Positions 1 to 6,985 of a DNA stretch of 8,550 bases are shown here, piece by piece. The notes below the pieces were generated by a model that searched no databases, had not been told where the DNA came from, and saw only the letters and a program-made list of their open reading frames with translations. Within the stretch, counting starts at the first letter, position 1; each line of letters begins with the position of its first letter. Made by a program: the position numbers and the translations under genes. This DNA comes from Planctomycetota bacterium. GTDB lineage: Bacteria; Planctomycetota; Planctomycetia; Pirellulales; Pirellulaceae. The DNA lies in contig JAHWKS010000170.1 in the NCBI GenBank assembly GCA_019347795.1, forward strand, positions 1 through 8,550, given 5' to 3'.

Positions 1-401
1 AACCCCGCGCTGCCGGCGACGGGCGCGTCTTCGCATTGCCGGGCGCCGAGACGGCCTTGTGGTTCGGGAACGTGGACGACCTGTGGAGGCTCGGCAAGCC
101 GGTCGGCGTAGGCGGGCCGTGGAGCGACTCGCTGGTGGAGACAGACGAGCCGTCCGACCCGTACCTGATGACTGGCTTCGATCGCAAGACACTCCGCCTC
201 TCCCACAACGCCGCCGAGGCGATCGTCTTCCGCCTGGAAGTGGACTACAGCAACCGAGATTACTGGAAACGCTTCGCCGCGACGGAAGTTCCCCCGGGCG
301 AGACCGTCACCGTCACGTTCCCCGCCGGCTTCTCCGCCCACTGGATTCGCCTCATCGCCGGCGGCGACTGCCGCGCCACCGCCATCTTTCACTACGAATA
401 A
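1..401 (+). CDS. C-terminal fragment of an uncharacterised protein
   Basis: The reading frame (codons from base 3) is open to the left edge and stops with TAA at 399-401, so this is the last ~132 residues of a longer protein. A TTG at 36 could be read as a start, but the sequence before it is equally protein-like, so a start outside the window is more likely. Visible features are an aromatic-rich stretch (ALWFGNVDDLWRLGKP), a segment with SDPYLMTGFD, and an all-beta-looking C-terminus with alternating hydrophobic residues (TVTVTFPAGF, then HWIRLIAGG). The segment DGRVFALPGAETALWFG could be the last blade of a beta-propeller followed by a beta-sandwich cap, but that is a guess. I do not recognise a family. 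No catalytic motif is visible in this part. Confidence 0.6.
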   Translation, partial: PRAAGDGRVFALPGAETALWFGNVDDLWRLGKPVGVGGPWSDSLVETDEPSDPYLMTGFDRKTLRLSHNAAEAIVFRLEVDYSNRDYWKRFAATEVPPGETVTVTFPAGFSAHWIRLIAGGDCRATAIFHYE

Positions 402-562
402 CCGCCCCGAACATCAGTCTGACAATCGCCGCTCGTTTCCCGCTGCGAAACCTCGCACGGACGGGTCCGATAACGCACGATGACTTCCGCCCCTGTGGCA
501 GAGTGCGATAGGATACGTCGCGTCCTGAGGGGGACGAAGTTCTATCGAGGGAAAAAATCGCC

Positions 563-862
563 ATGCGCGTGTTCGCTGTCGATCGGGCGGACCTGGCGCC
601 CTTTGAGATGCCGGCGAGGTTCCGCCTGGATGTGGCGTATTTCATGACGCCCGGGGATCATCCCGGAGCGCCGTCCCTGGGACCGAACGAGTACTGGGTG
701 CGGCTGGAGGACGCCCGGCGCTGGCTGGACGACATGGAGGTTTCGGTGGTGTCGCCGCTGGACGCCGAGCACCATGCGGAGTTCGAATTGACCGACGAGC
801 AGGAGCAGTGGCTGCAGTGGATGGTTGAGCACGAGGTGGAGCACATTCGCGTGGCGCCGTAG
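563..862 (+). CDS. Small hypothetical protein, 99 aa
   Basis: A short acidic protein of 99 residues with no signal peptide or membrane segment. The start is ATG 563, preceded by a purine-rich GAGGG at 547-551 that can serve as a somewhat distant ribosome binding site. The middle carries an [15 protein letters not shown] segment and the C-terminal third is a glutamate-rich helix ([19 protein letters not shown]), so a small mixed alpha/beta cytosolic protein is expected. The codon pattern (GC-rich third positions) matches the neighbours, which supports real coding. It sits 136 bases upstream of the egtB start on the same strand. I do not recognise a characterised family and assign no function. 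A role in the ergothioneine pathway would be guesswork from position alone. Confidence 0.7.
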   Translation: MRVFAVDRADLAPFEMPARFRLDVAYFMTPGDHPGAPSLGPNEYWVRLEDARRWLDDMEVSVVSPLDAEHHAEFELTDEQEQWLQWMVEHEVEHIRVAP

Positions 863-901
863 TGCGTCGTTCGAGAAAAACATCAACCGGCGCGCCGATT
901 G

Positions 902-942
902 CTTCGCTTGCTTCTTCCCGTCGAAAGGAGGAGCAGGCGAAG
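902..942 (+). promoter_or_regulatory. Strong hairpin burying a Shine-Dalgarno sequence upstream of egtB
   Basis: Bases 902-917 pair with 927-942 over 16 consecutive positions (13 Watson-Crick pairs and three G-U wobbles at 908/936, 913/931 and 916/928), leaving a 9-base loop at 918-926. The right arm contains the GGAGG at 927-931, part of an AAAGGAGG that is the best Shine-Dalgarno match in this gap, so the structure would hide it. There is no T-run after the stem, so it is not a canonical intrinsic terminator. It lies between the 99-aa gene and egtB. A regulatory or attenuator role is inferred. The pairing itself is directly visible. Confidence 0.45.
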
Positions 943-998
943 GTGGCCGTCACGAGCGAAGGAGGGAGTCGCCGTACTGCCCATTTCGGGAGTCTGCG

Positions 999-1002
<4 letters not shown>
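943..1002 (+). CDS. Possible 19-codon leader ORF overlapping the egtB start
   Basis: A GTG at 943 opens a 19-residue frame ([19 protein letters not shown]) that ends at TGA 1000-1002. That stop overlaps the proposed GTG start of egtB at 999 in a GTGA arrangement typical of translational coupling. The upstream GGAGG (927-931) lies 11 bases before the GTG, a little far, and is inside the 902-942 hairpin. The peptide has no obvious composition bias for attenuation, such as a run of His or Cys. It may be chance in GC-rich DNA, and confidence is low. Confidence 0.2.
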
Positions 1003-2315
<1,313 letters not shown>

Positions 2316-2374
2316 CCGCCCGCTCGAGGCCAACCGCCCGTCACCAACCTTGCACCTTCCACGGATGAATTTGA

Positions 2375-3352
2375 ATGGGAAACAAACCCATGGCCGCCAG
2401 CATCGTCCTTCACGATTTCGAGCCCTCCATCGGCGCCTTCCTCGATGAGGTCTTGGAGGGGCTTTCCCAACCGCAAAAGCGCCTTCCGTCCAAGTACTTT
2501 TACGACCGCCGCGGATGCGAGCTGTTTGAGCAAATCTGCGAATTGGAGGAGTACTACCTGACGCGGACGGAGCTGACGATCATGCGCTGCTGGGCGGGCG
2601 AAATGGCCGCGCGGATCGGCCCGCGAGCCATGCTGCTGGAACTGGGCAGCGGGGCCAGCCTTAAGACGCGACTCCTCCTGGATCGCCTGCAGGACCCGGC
2701 CGCATATGTGCCGGTCGATATCGCCCGGGAACACCTCATGGCGACCGCCGCCAAGCTGCGGCTGCGGTATCCTGGCTTGGACATCCGGCCGCTGTGCGCG
2801 GATTTCTTCGACTGGTTCGAGCCGCCGGAGTTCGAGCAGATTCCCGAACGCACCGTGGTCTACTTCCCCGGCTCCACGATCGGCAACTTTGATCCGGAGG
2901 AGACCGAGACGCTGCTGGAGCGCATGGCGGCACTGGCGGGAAGCGACGGGGGATTGTTGATCGGCTTTGATCTGCAGAAAGATCCCGCCGTAATCGAAGC
3001 GGCCTATAACGACGCGCGCGGCGTGACGGCGGCGTTCAACAAGAATCTCCTGGCGCGCATCAACCGCGAACTCGACGCCAACTTCCACCTGGAGCACTTC
3101 GATCATCGCGCGCTCTACAACGCCGACGCCGGCCGGATCGAAATGCACCTGGTGAGCCGCCGGCCGCAGACGGTGCGAGTTCACGGCCGGGCGATTTCGT
3201 TCGCCCGCGGCGAGTCGATCTGCACCGAATACTCCTATAAGTACAACCATCGCGACTTCCGCCGCGACGCCGCCGGCGCCGGCTACCGCCACGTGCAGAC
3301 CTGGACCGACGAGCGCGACTATTTCGCCGTCGCGTACTTTGAGGTCGCGTAA
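2375..3352 (+). CDS. egtD: L-histidine N(alpha)-methyltransferase EgtD
   Basis: EgtD transfers three methyl groups from S-adenosylmethionine to the alpha-amino group of histidine, forming hercynine, the substrate of EgtB. The protein is 325 residues from ATG 2375; ATG 2390 is an alternative five codons in. Neither has a strong Shine-Dalgarno, but GGGA at 2377-2380 would suit the second. The SAM site appears as LLELGSGASLKT (G91-S-G93). Residues corresponding to known M. smegmatis EgtD substrate contacts can be placed: Y61 in EYYLTR, N171 in PGSTIGNF, Y211 in AAYND, and E285/S287 in TEYSYKY, aligning with Y56, N166, Y206, E282 and S284 as I recall them. All key residues are present and the length is full, so it should be active. 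It is very probably co-transcribed with egtB. Confidence 0.95.
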   Translation: MGNKPMAASIVLHDFEPSIGAFLDEVLEGLSQPQKRLPSKYFYDRRGCELFEQICELEEYYLTRTELTIMRCWAGEMAARIGPRAMLLELGSGASLKTRLLLDRLQDPAAYVPVDIAREHLMATAAKLRLRYPGLDIRPLCADFFDWFEPPEFEQIPERTVVYFPGSTIGNFDPEETETLLERMAALAGSDGGLLIGFDLQKDPAVIEAAYNDARGVTAAFNKNLLARINRELDANFHLEHFDHRALYNADAGRIEMHLVSRRPQTVRVHGRAISFARGESICTEYSYKYNHRDFRRDAAGAGYRHVQTWTDERDYFAVAYFEVA

Positions 3353-3420
3353 CTCGTAGCACAGTCGGCCCGCCTGTGTGCCATCTCCCGCCTGTGCAGG
3401 CGAGGCGCCTGCGCTACGAG
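3353..3420. terminator. Inverted repeat between convergent genes, possible bidirectional terminator
   Basis: This block fills the gap between the egtD stop (3350-3352) and the minus-strand gene ending at 3414. Outer arms 3353-3364 and 3409-3420 pair at 11 of 12 positions, and the right arm includes the stop codon of the minus-strand gene. Inside are nested hairpins: 3389-3402 (CGCCT/AGGCG) or, alternatively, GCAGGCG/CGCCTGC spanning 3396-3411. Also inside is a direct repeat of CCCGCCTGTG. No T-run is present, so it is not a textbook intrinsic terminator. It could be a dispersed palindromic repeat that stops or insulates transcription from both sides. Confidence 0.5.
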
Positions 3421-4721
3421 AGCCGTGAGACGCGGTAGCCGGGATGCTGGGAGGCGAAGAGCTCCGGCAGCAGCCGCACTCCTAATCCCGGCCGCTCGGC
3501 CAGGGCGATGTGGCCGTCTTCCACCGTCACGTTCTCGTCGATCAGGTGCGGATAGAGCGTGCGGATGTGGGCCCGGACCGTCTCTTGATACGTCACGATC
3601 GGCGTCGCCGCGGCTACGTGCAGTCCCGCCATCAGCGTCAGCGGGCCGGTGCAGTCGTGCATCAGCACGGGGACGTTGTGCATCTGCGCGAGTTCCGCAA
3701 GGCGGCGGGTCTCGCTCACGCCGCCGACCCAGGTGGGATCGATCATCACGTAGTCGGCCGCCCGCCGGGCCAGCACGTCGCGAAATTGTTCCCGAGTGAT
3801 GAGCATTTCGCTCACCGCAACGGGCACGCCCGCGCGATCGCGAAAGTCGGCGATCGCCCCGATGCTGTCGGGCCGCATCACGTCCTCCAGCCAGAGCGGC
3901 TGCAAAGGACGCATCGCCCCGGCGATTCGCAGCGCCGCCGGGAGCGTGAAGAAGCCGTGGCCGTCGAGCATCAGCTCCATCTTCATTCCCATGCGGTCGC
4001 GAATCTCCCGCAGGGGCCGCAGCCCCTCGTCCAGATCGCTCCACGAGATGCGATGGCCGCCGCCGGCCTGATAGATGCGGTCCAGCGACCAAAGCTTCAT
4101 CGCGCGATAGCCCTCGGCAAGCAATTCCTCGGCGAGGTCGCCCGCGGCGTGTATGCTGCTCCAGTTGTCTTCCAGCGGTCCCGGCTTTCCCGGGCTCCCA
4201 TGCCCCGGCCAGCCTTGGCTGTTCGGATCCGCCTTGGGAAGCCGGCCGTACGTGGGACCGCCGCAGCTATTGTAAATCGGCACGCGATCGCGGACCGGGC
4301 CGCCCAGGAGCCGCCAGATCGGTTGCCGGCAGAGCTGACCAAGGATGTCCCACAAGGCGAGGTCGATCGCCGAGATGGCCCGCATCTCGCACCCGAGGCC
4401 GCCGAACGAGGCGCACCGCTCGTAGAGGAAACGCCAGTGGCTTTCGATGGCGGCCGCGTCGGCGCCGAGCAGCCGCCGCGCCATCCAATCGTGGATCGTC
4501 GCCGCCACGCCGTGCGGGATGTAGTACGTTTCGCCGTGCCCGATCACCGGCTCGCCGTCCACCGCTCCCGCATCCGTGTGAATCCGCAACAGCAAGAGAC
4601 CCGGCATCAGGTCATCGGGAATGAGCGTCTCGACCGCCGTGATCCGCGGCCCGCGGCGGAAGGCGTGCTCCTGAAGCGGACCGGAGGCGCGATGTAGATG
4701 AGCGGAGTCGGAGTTCGTCAT
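3414..4721 (-). CDS. Enolase-superfamily protein (mandelate racemase/muconate lactonizing type), probable sugar-acid dehydratase
   Basis: The 435-residue protein starts at ATG 4719-4721. The frame stays open to 4925, but that extension only translates the repeat element (Ser/His/Pro repeats) and is rejected. It has the N-terminal capping domain (about 25-150, with ending AISAIDLALWDILG) and the TIM-barrel domain. Metal ligands are D253, E279 (LWLED) and E305 (VSEML). K209 is the barrel base on strand 2. D328 (MIDPTWVGG) and H355 (LMHDCTGP) form the Asp-His dyad, and E380 (YQETVR) follows. The third residue of the usual KxK is W211, and D253-G-H255 gives the DxH motif seen in acid-sugar dehydratases. 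Dehydration of an aldonate to a 2-keto-3-deoxy acid is therefore more likely than racemisation; the substrate cannot be told. It converges with egtD and has no co-directional partner. Confidence 0.88.
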   Translation of the reverse strand: MTNSDSAHLHRASGPLQEHAFRRGPRITAVETLIPDDLMPGLLLLRIHTDAGAVDGEPVIGHGETYYIPHGVAATIHDWMARRLLGADAAAIESHWRFLYERCASFGGLGCEMRAISAIDLALWDILGQLCRQPIWRLLGGPVRDRVPIYNSCGGPTYGRLPKADPNSQGWPGHGSPGKPGPLEDNWSSIHAAGDLAEELLAEGYRAMKLWSLDRIYQAGGGHRISWSDLDEGLRPLREIRDRMGMKMELMLDGHGFFTLPAALRIAGAMRPLQPLWLEDVMRPDSIGAIADFRDRAGVPVAVSEMLITREQFRDVLARRAADYVMIDPTWVGGVSETRRLAELAQMHNVPVLMHDCTGPLTLMAGLHVAAATPIVTYQETVRAHIRTLYPHLIDENVTVEDGHIALAERPGLGVRLLPELFASQHPGYRVSRLS

Positions 4722-4738
4722 GGTGTGGTCAAACTCGG

Positions 4739-4925
4739 GTGGCTGGAGGCGGAGCGGAGCGACGCCCCAGCGGACAATGGAATGATGGAATGATGGAGTG
4801 ATGGAGTGATGGAGTGATGGAGTGATGGAATCTGGCGAAAGGATCGTAGAAAACGTAATCTTCGCTGCTTTCAACGACCCAACACTCCATCGCGCTGGGC
4901 GTCGCTCCGCTCCGCCTCCAGCCAC
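4739..4925. repeat. REPIN/MITE-like element with 33-34-bp inverted arms
   Basis: The arms at 4739-4772 and 4893-4925 are reverse complements except for one extra base in the left arm. Each arm is itself palindromic: in the left arm 4742-4751 pairs with 4763-4771 with a single bulge, and the right arm does the same less perfectly. Two short palindromes in inverted orientation around a spacer is the layout of a REP doublet (REPIN); a small non-autonomous transposon is the alternative. The interior holds an 8-base tandem array (4781-4828) and about 60 bases of unique, AT-richer sequence. No target-site duplication is evident and no transposase is present. It begins 17 bases upstream of the enolase-gene start codon and would be in that gene's 5' leader. 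Confidence 0.75.
4781..4828. repeat. Tandem array of six 8-base units (ARTGATGG)
   Basis: Two AATGATGG units (4781-4796) are followed by four AGTGATGG units (4797-4828), with degenerate part-units on both sides (ACAATGG before, AATCTGG after). The array lies inside the inverted-arm element, next to its left arm. Because 8 is not a multiple of 3, copy-number changes would shift any frame across it, which agrees with it being non-coding. It is the kind of repeat that changes length by slippage. Confidence 0.9.
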
Positions 4926-4927
4926 GC

Positions 4928-4955
4928 ATTATCGCCGTCGTCGATGGCGAAGCAA
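4928..4955 (-). promoter_or_regulatory. Candidate promoter for the enolase-superfamily gene
   Basis: On the minus strand a TTGCTT (4950-4955) and a GATAAT (4928-4933, five of six consensus -10 bases) are separated by 16 bases. Transcription would begin near 4921, just inside the right arm of the repeat element, giving a leader of about 200 bases that contains the whole element. This is a consensus match only. Confidence 0.4.
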
Positions 4956-4990
4956 CTCAATCGTCGCGCCGATGCGTGAATGCCGGCCCG

Positions 4991-5019
4991 TTGTGGCGCG
5001 CCGCAAAAAACCGTAGGAT
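4991..5019 (+). promoter_or_regulatory. Candidate promoter for the diadenylate cyclase gene
   Basis: TTGTGG (4991-4996) and TAGGAT (5014-5019) are separated by the ideal 17 bases, and an A-run lies in the spacer. It would start transcription near 5026, about 45 bases before the ATG at 5071. It is divergent from the enolase-gene promoter candidate, with about 35 bases between the two. The match to the -35 and -10 consensus is moderate. Confidence 0.35.
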
Positions 5020-5070
5020 GCATCTGCCGCTTCGCCCGTATGTCTCCGCTCGCGCCGACGTTGCCTCTGG

Positions 5071-6000
5071 ATGAATCCCCAGCGCTTTGCAGGTCAACTT
5101 GCCGCCATCTTCGATCTGGCCGTTCAACTGGCCGAGAGCGCTAAGGCGGAGGCCATCATGATTTTGCTGGAGTCGCCGACCGACTGGGAGAAGCTCAAGG
5201 CCCGCTCCGACAGCGCCAAAGTGCTGATTGCCGCCGACCGGCCCGAGCAGATTGAAGGCGCCGCGCAGGCGGGCTTCAAAACCTTCGTTCTCCACATGGA
5301 GGACGTGCCCGTGTTCGAGAAGCTGACGCAGGCGCTCTTGGAAAGCGTCGCCCAGGAGCTGCTCAAGACCGGGTCCGACGTAATCGCCGTCTACAGCGGG
5401 TTCGAGCCGGGGAAGATCGACTCGCTCAGTTATATCCGACTCGACGAGCACCTGGGGCGGCTCACGGTTCGGGACCTGCGGCAGCTCAAGACTCGCGTGC
5501 CGCTGGAAACGCTCAAGGCGGTGGTCGATATCGCGGTGGAGATCGGCCGCGAGGGCCGCGAGGGGAAGCCGGTCGGCACGATGTTCGTCGTGGGCGACGC
5601 CCGCAAAGTGATGGAGAACAGCCACCCGGCCGTACACGATCCCTTCCGCGGCTACAGCCGCAAGGAGCGGAACGTTCGCGACCGCAAGGTTCGGGAGTCG
5701 ATCAAGGAGCTGGCCCAATTGGACGGGGCCTTCGTGATCGAGGCGGACGGCGTGGTGGCCTCGGCCTGCCGGATTCTCGACTCGGCGCCGGTCGCACTCA
5801 CGCTCTCCAAGGGCCTCGGCGCCCGGCACTGGGCGGCCGCCGGGATCAGCAAGAACACCAAGGCCATCGCGGTCGTGGTGAGCGAGTCCAGCGGCACGGT
5901 GCGGCTGTTCCAGAACGGCGAAGTGGTCCTCCGCATCGAGCCCTTCCGCCGCGCGATGAAGTGGAAAGAGTTCGACTACGAGCCGCCCACGGCGGAGTGA
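5071..6000 (+). CDS. DisA_N-type diadenylate cyclase, DacZ-like architecture
   Basis: The 309-residue protein carries a C-terminal DAC (DisA_N) domain, roughly residues 165-300, which in this family condenses two ATP into cyclic di-AMP. The DGA motif is at 218-220 (LDGAFVIEADG). The second signature is R252-H253-W254 (LGARHWAAAG) where the family normally has RHR, and a SESSG is at 271-275. The segment GTMFVVGDARKVM opens the domain. The N-terminal part (about 1-150) is a soluble alpha/beta region (AEAIMILLESPTDW, KVLIAADRPEQIEGA) resembling the pyruvate-kinase-like domain of archaeal DacZ, not the membrane helices of CdaA or the DNA-binding domain of DisA. No membrane segment is visible, so it should be cytosolic. 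ATG 5071 lacks a clear ribosome binding site; no better in-frame start exists nearby. The next gene follows after 32 bases. Confidence 0.85.
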   Translation: MNPQRFAGQLAAIFDLAVQLAESAKAEAIMILLESPTDWEKLKARSDSAKVLIAADRPEQIEGAAQAGFKTFVLHMEDVPVFEKLTQALLESVAQELLKTGSDVIAVYSGFEPGKIDSLSYIRLDEHLGRLTVRDLRQLKTRVPLETLKAVVDIAVEIGREGREGKPVGTMFVVGDARKVMENSHPAVHDPFRGYSRKERNVRDRKVRESIKELAQLDGAFVIEADGVVASACRILDSAPVALTLSKGLGARHWAAAGISKNTKAIAVVVSESSGTVRLFQNGEVVLRIEPFRRAMKWKEFDYEPPTAE

Positions 6001-6032
6001 GTTCTGTTCAACACCGATTCGAGGACGTGGCC

Positions 6033-6533
6033 ATGAGAAGGTTCGCTTTTGTGTTTGCCGCCGCCGTCGTTGTGACGGCGGCCTCCGCCTTCGCGCAGGA
6101 TCCGGCGACCCCGCAGTCTGCGGAGGAAAAGAAGCCCTCCCAGGAGGAGCTGTTCGACAAGTTCAAAGAGACGCTCAACAACGCCACGCTGGTGGGGAAC
6201 TTCACCGTGCTCGGCCAGGATGAGCAGACGCTGCGTCCCGAAGAATACACGATCTCCAGCGTGCAGAAGTTGGATGAGGGGGACTACTGGCTCTTCAAGG
6301 CCCGCATCAAGTATGGCGACACCGACCGCACCATCCCCATGCCGCTGGAGGTGAAGTGGGCGGGAACGACGCCGGTGATTACGCTCGACAACGTCACGAT
6401 CCCCGGCCTGGGAACCTTCGACGCCCGCGTCGTAATCCACGACAACCAGTACGTCGGCACGTGGCGCCATGGCGAAAAAGGGGGGCAGCTCTTCGGCGTC
6501 ATCGAGCACAACGACGCCGCGGAGACGGAGTGA
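6033..6533 (+). CDS. Small exported protein of unknown function
   Basis: The start is ATG 6033, with GAGG at 6021-6024 eight bases upstream; the frame is open further left but that extension overlaps the cyclase gene in another frame. The 166-residue product begins with a clear signal peptide: positively charged MRR, a hydrophobic stretch of alanine, valine and phenylalanine, and a likely cleavage after ASAFA at about residue 20. There is no lipobox cysteine, so a periplasmic or secreted soluble protein is expected. The mature part starts with a charged Glu/Lys/Pro linker and helix (EELFDKFKETL), followed by a beta-rich domain (NATLVGNFTVLGQDE, YWLFKARIKYGD, PVITLDNVTIPGLG, QYVGTWRHGEKGGQLFG) that could be a small beta-barrel. 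I recognise the look of a conserved planctomycete secreted protein but know no function. It is probably co-transcribed with the cyclase gene. Confidence 0.85.
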   Translation: MRRFAFVFAAAVVVTAASAFAQDPATPQSAEEKKPSQEELFDKFKETLNNATLVGNFTVLGQDEQTLRPEEYTISSVQKLDEGDYWLFKARIKYGDTDRTIPMPLEVKWAGTTPVITLDNVTIPGLGTFDARVVIHDNQYVGTWRHGEKGGQLFGVIEHNDAAETE

Positions 6534-6591
6534 CCGTGCGATCAATGGCCGGCCTTTGATCCTGGGATACTGGCCCCGGTGCGACTTTGCG

Positions 6592-6606
6592 GCGAAAATT
6601 TTTCGC
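6592..6606. promoter_or_regulatory. 15-base AT-centred palindrome
   Basis: A perfect inverted repeat with 7-base arms (GCGAAAA and TTTTCGC) around a single central T sits in the 167-base gap before the sulfur-carrier gene. Its symmetry and AT-rich centre suit a protein-binding operator better than an RNA hairpin, whose loop would be too small. Apart from this, the gap 6534-6700 shows no convincing promoter. Function is unproven. Confidence 0.25.
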
Positions 6607-6700
6607 ACGTGTCGATTTCGGGCGCCGCCGTTCGACCACTGGGAAAGGCGCGCATCTATCGCGGCCGAATGGCGTACATTCACTCGTTCTTAGCCCCTGC

Positions 6701-6976
6701 ATGTCGATCGCTGTTCAAATACCCTACATGCTCCGCTGCGAGTGCGGCGGCGCCGCCGAGCTTTCCGTCTCGGCGGCGACAGTGCGGGCCGCCCTGGAGC
6801 AGCTCGAACGGAGTCATCCCGCGCTTTACCGTAGCGTGTGCGACGAAACGGGGGCCGTGCGCCGGCACGTCAATCTGTTCGTGAACAACTCTTTCCTGCC
6901 TCCGCGGGAAGGACTTGACGCGTCGCTCGCGGCGGGCGACATTCTCACAATCATGCCTGCTGTCTCTGGAGGTTGA
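6701..6976 (+). CDS. MoaD/ThiS-family ubiquitin-like sulfur carrier protein
   Basis: The 91-residue protein has the beta-grasp pattern of MoaD/ThiS: first strand IAVQIP, a helix after SAATVRAALEQLE, the strand HVNLFVNN, then GLDASLAAGDILTIMPAVSGG. The last two residues are Gly-Gly, the end that a partner E1-like enzyme adenylates and converts to a thiocarboxylate in this family. Length is a little above E. coli MoaD (about 81) and similar to archaeal-type carriers. ATG 6701 is chosen because it keeps the first beta strand intact; the frame is open upstream to 6587 but that sequence looks non-coding. No Shine-Dalgarno precedes it. No MoeB/ThiF, MoaE or cysteine desulfurase gene is in the window. 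Nine bases separate it from the propeller gene. Whether it serves molybdopterin, thiamine, another sulfur pathway or protein conjugation cannot be decided here. Confidence 0.85.
   Translation: MSIAVQIPYMLRCECGGAAELSVSAATVRAALEQLERSHPALYRSVCDETGAVRRHVNLFVNNSFLPPREGLDASLAAGDILTIMPAVSGG
6968..6973 (+). promoter_or_regulatory. Shine-Dalgarno formed by the Gly-Gly codons of the upstream gene
   Basis: GGA GGT encodes the two terminal glycines of the sulfur carrier and is also a full GGAGGT Shine-Dalgarno, 12 bases before the ATG of the propeller gene at 6986. The spacing is somewhat long but the match is the best near any start in the window. It implies coupled translation of the two genes. Confidence 0.5.
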
Positions 6977-6985
6977 ACTGAAGCC

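Noticed and set aside
485..514. Promoter for the 99-aa gene (TTCCGC, 18 bases, TAGGAT)
   Set aside because: The -10-like hexamer is acceptable but the -35 part matches only two of six consensus bases, so it is not listed as a feature.
902..942. Intrinsic terminator after the 99-aa gene
   Set aside because: The stem is strong but there is no T-run after it, and it sits 40 bases past the stop. A terminator is less supported than a leader structure.
825..998. N-terminal extension of EgtB from ATG 825
   Set aside because: It overlaps the 99-aa gene, runs through the hairpin, and adds 58 Arg/Ser-rich residues not expected in EgtB. GTG 999 has a well-placed GGGAG and gives the family's usual length.
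3510..4697. 395-residue open frame on the plus strand
   Set aside because: Antisense to the enolase-superfamily gene, whose metal ligands and dyad are all in place.
4781..4828. Possible CRISPR-like repeat array
   Set aside because: Units are only 8 bases and directly abut with no spacers, and no cas genes are present, so it is a simple tandem repeat.
4722..4925. N-terminal extension of the enolase-superfamily protein
   Set aside because: The extra 68 residues are just the translated inverted arms and 8-base array, giving Ser/His/Pro repeats and no domain sequence.
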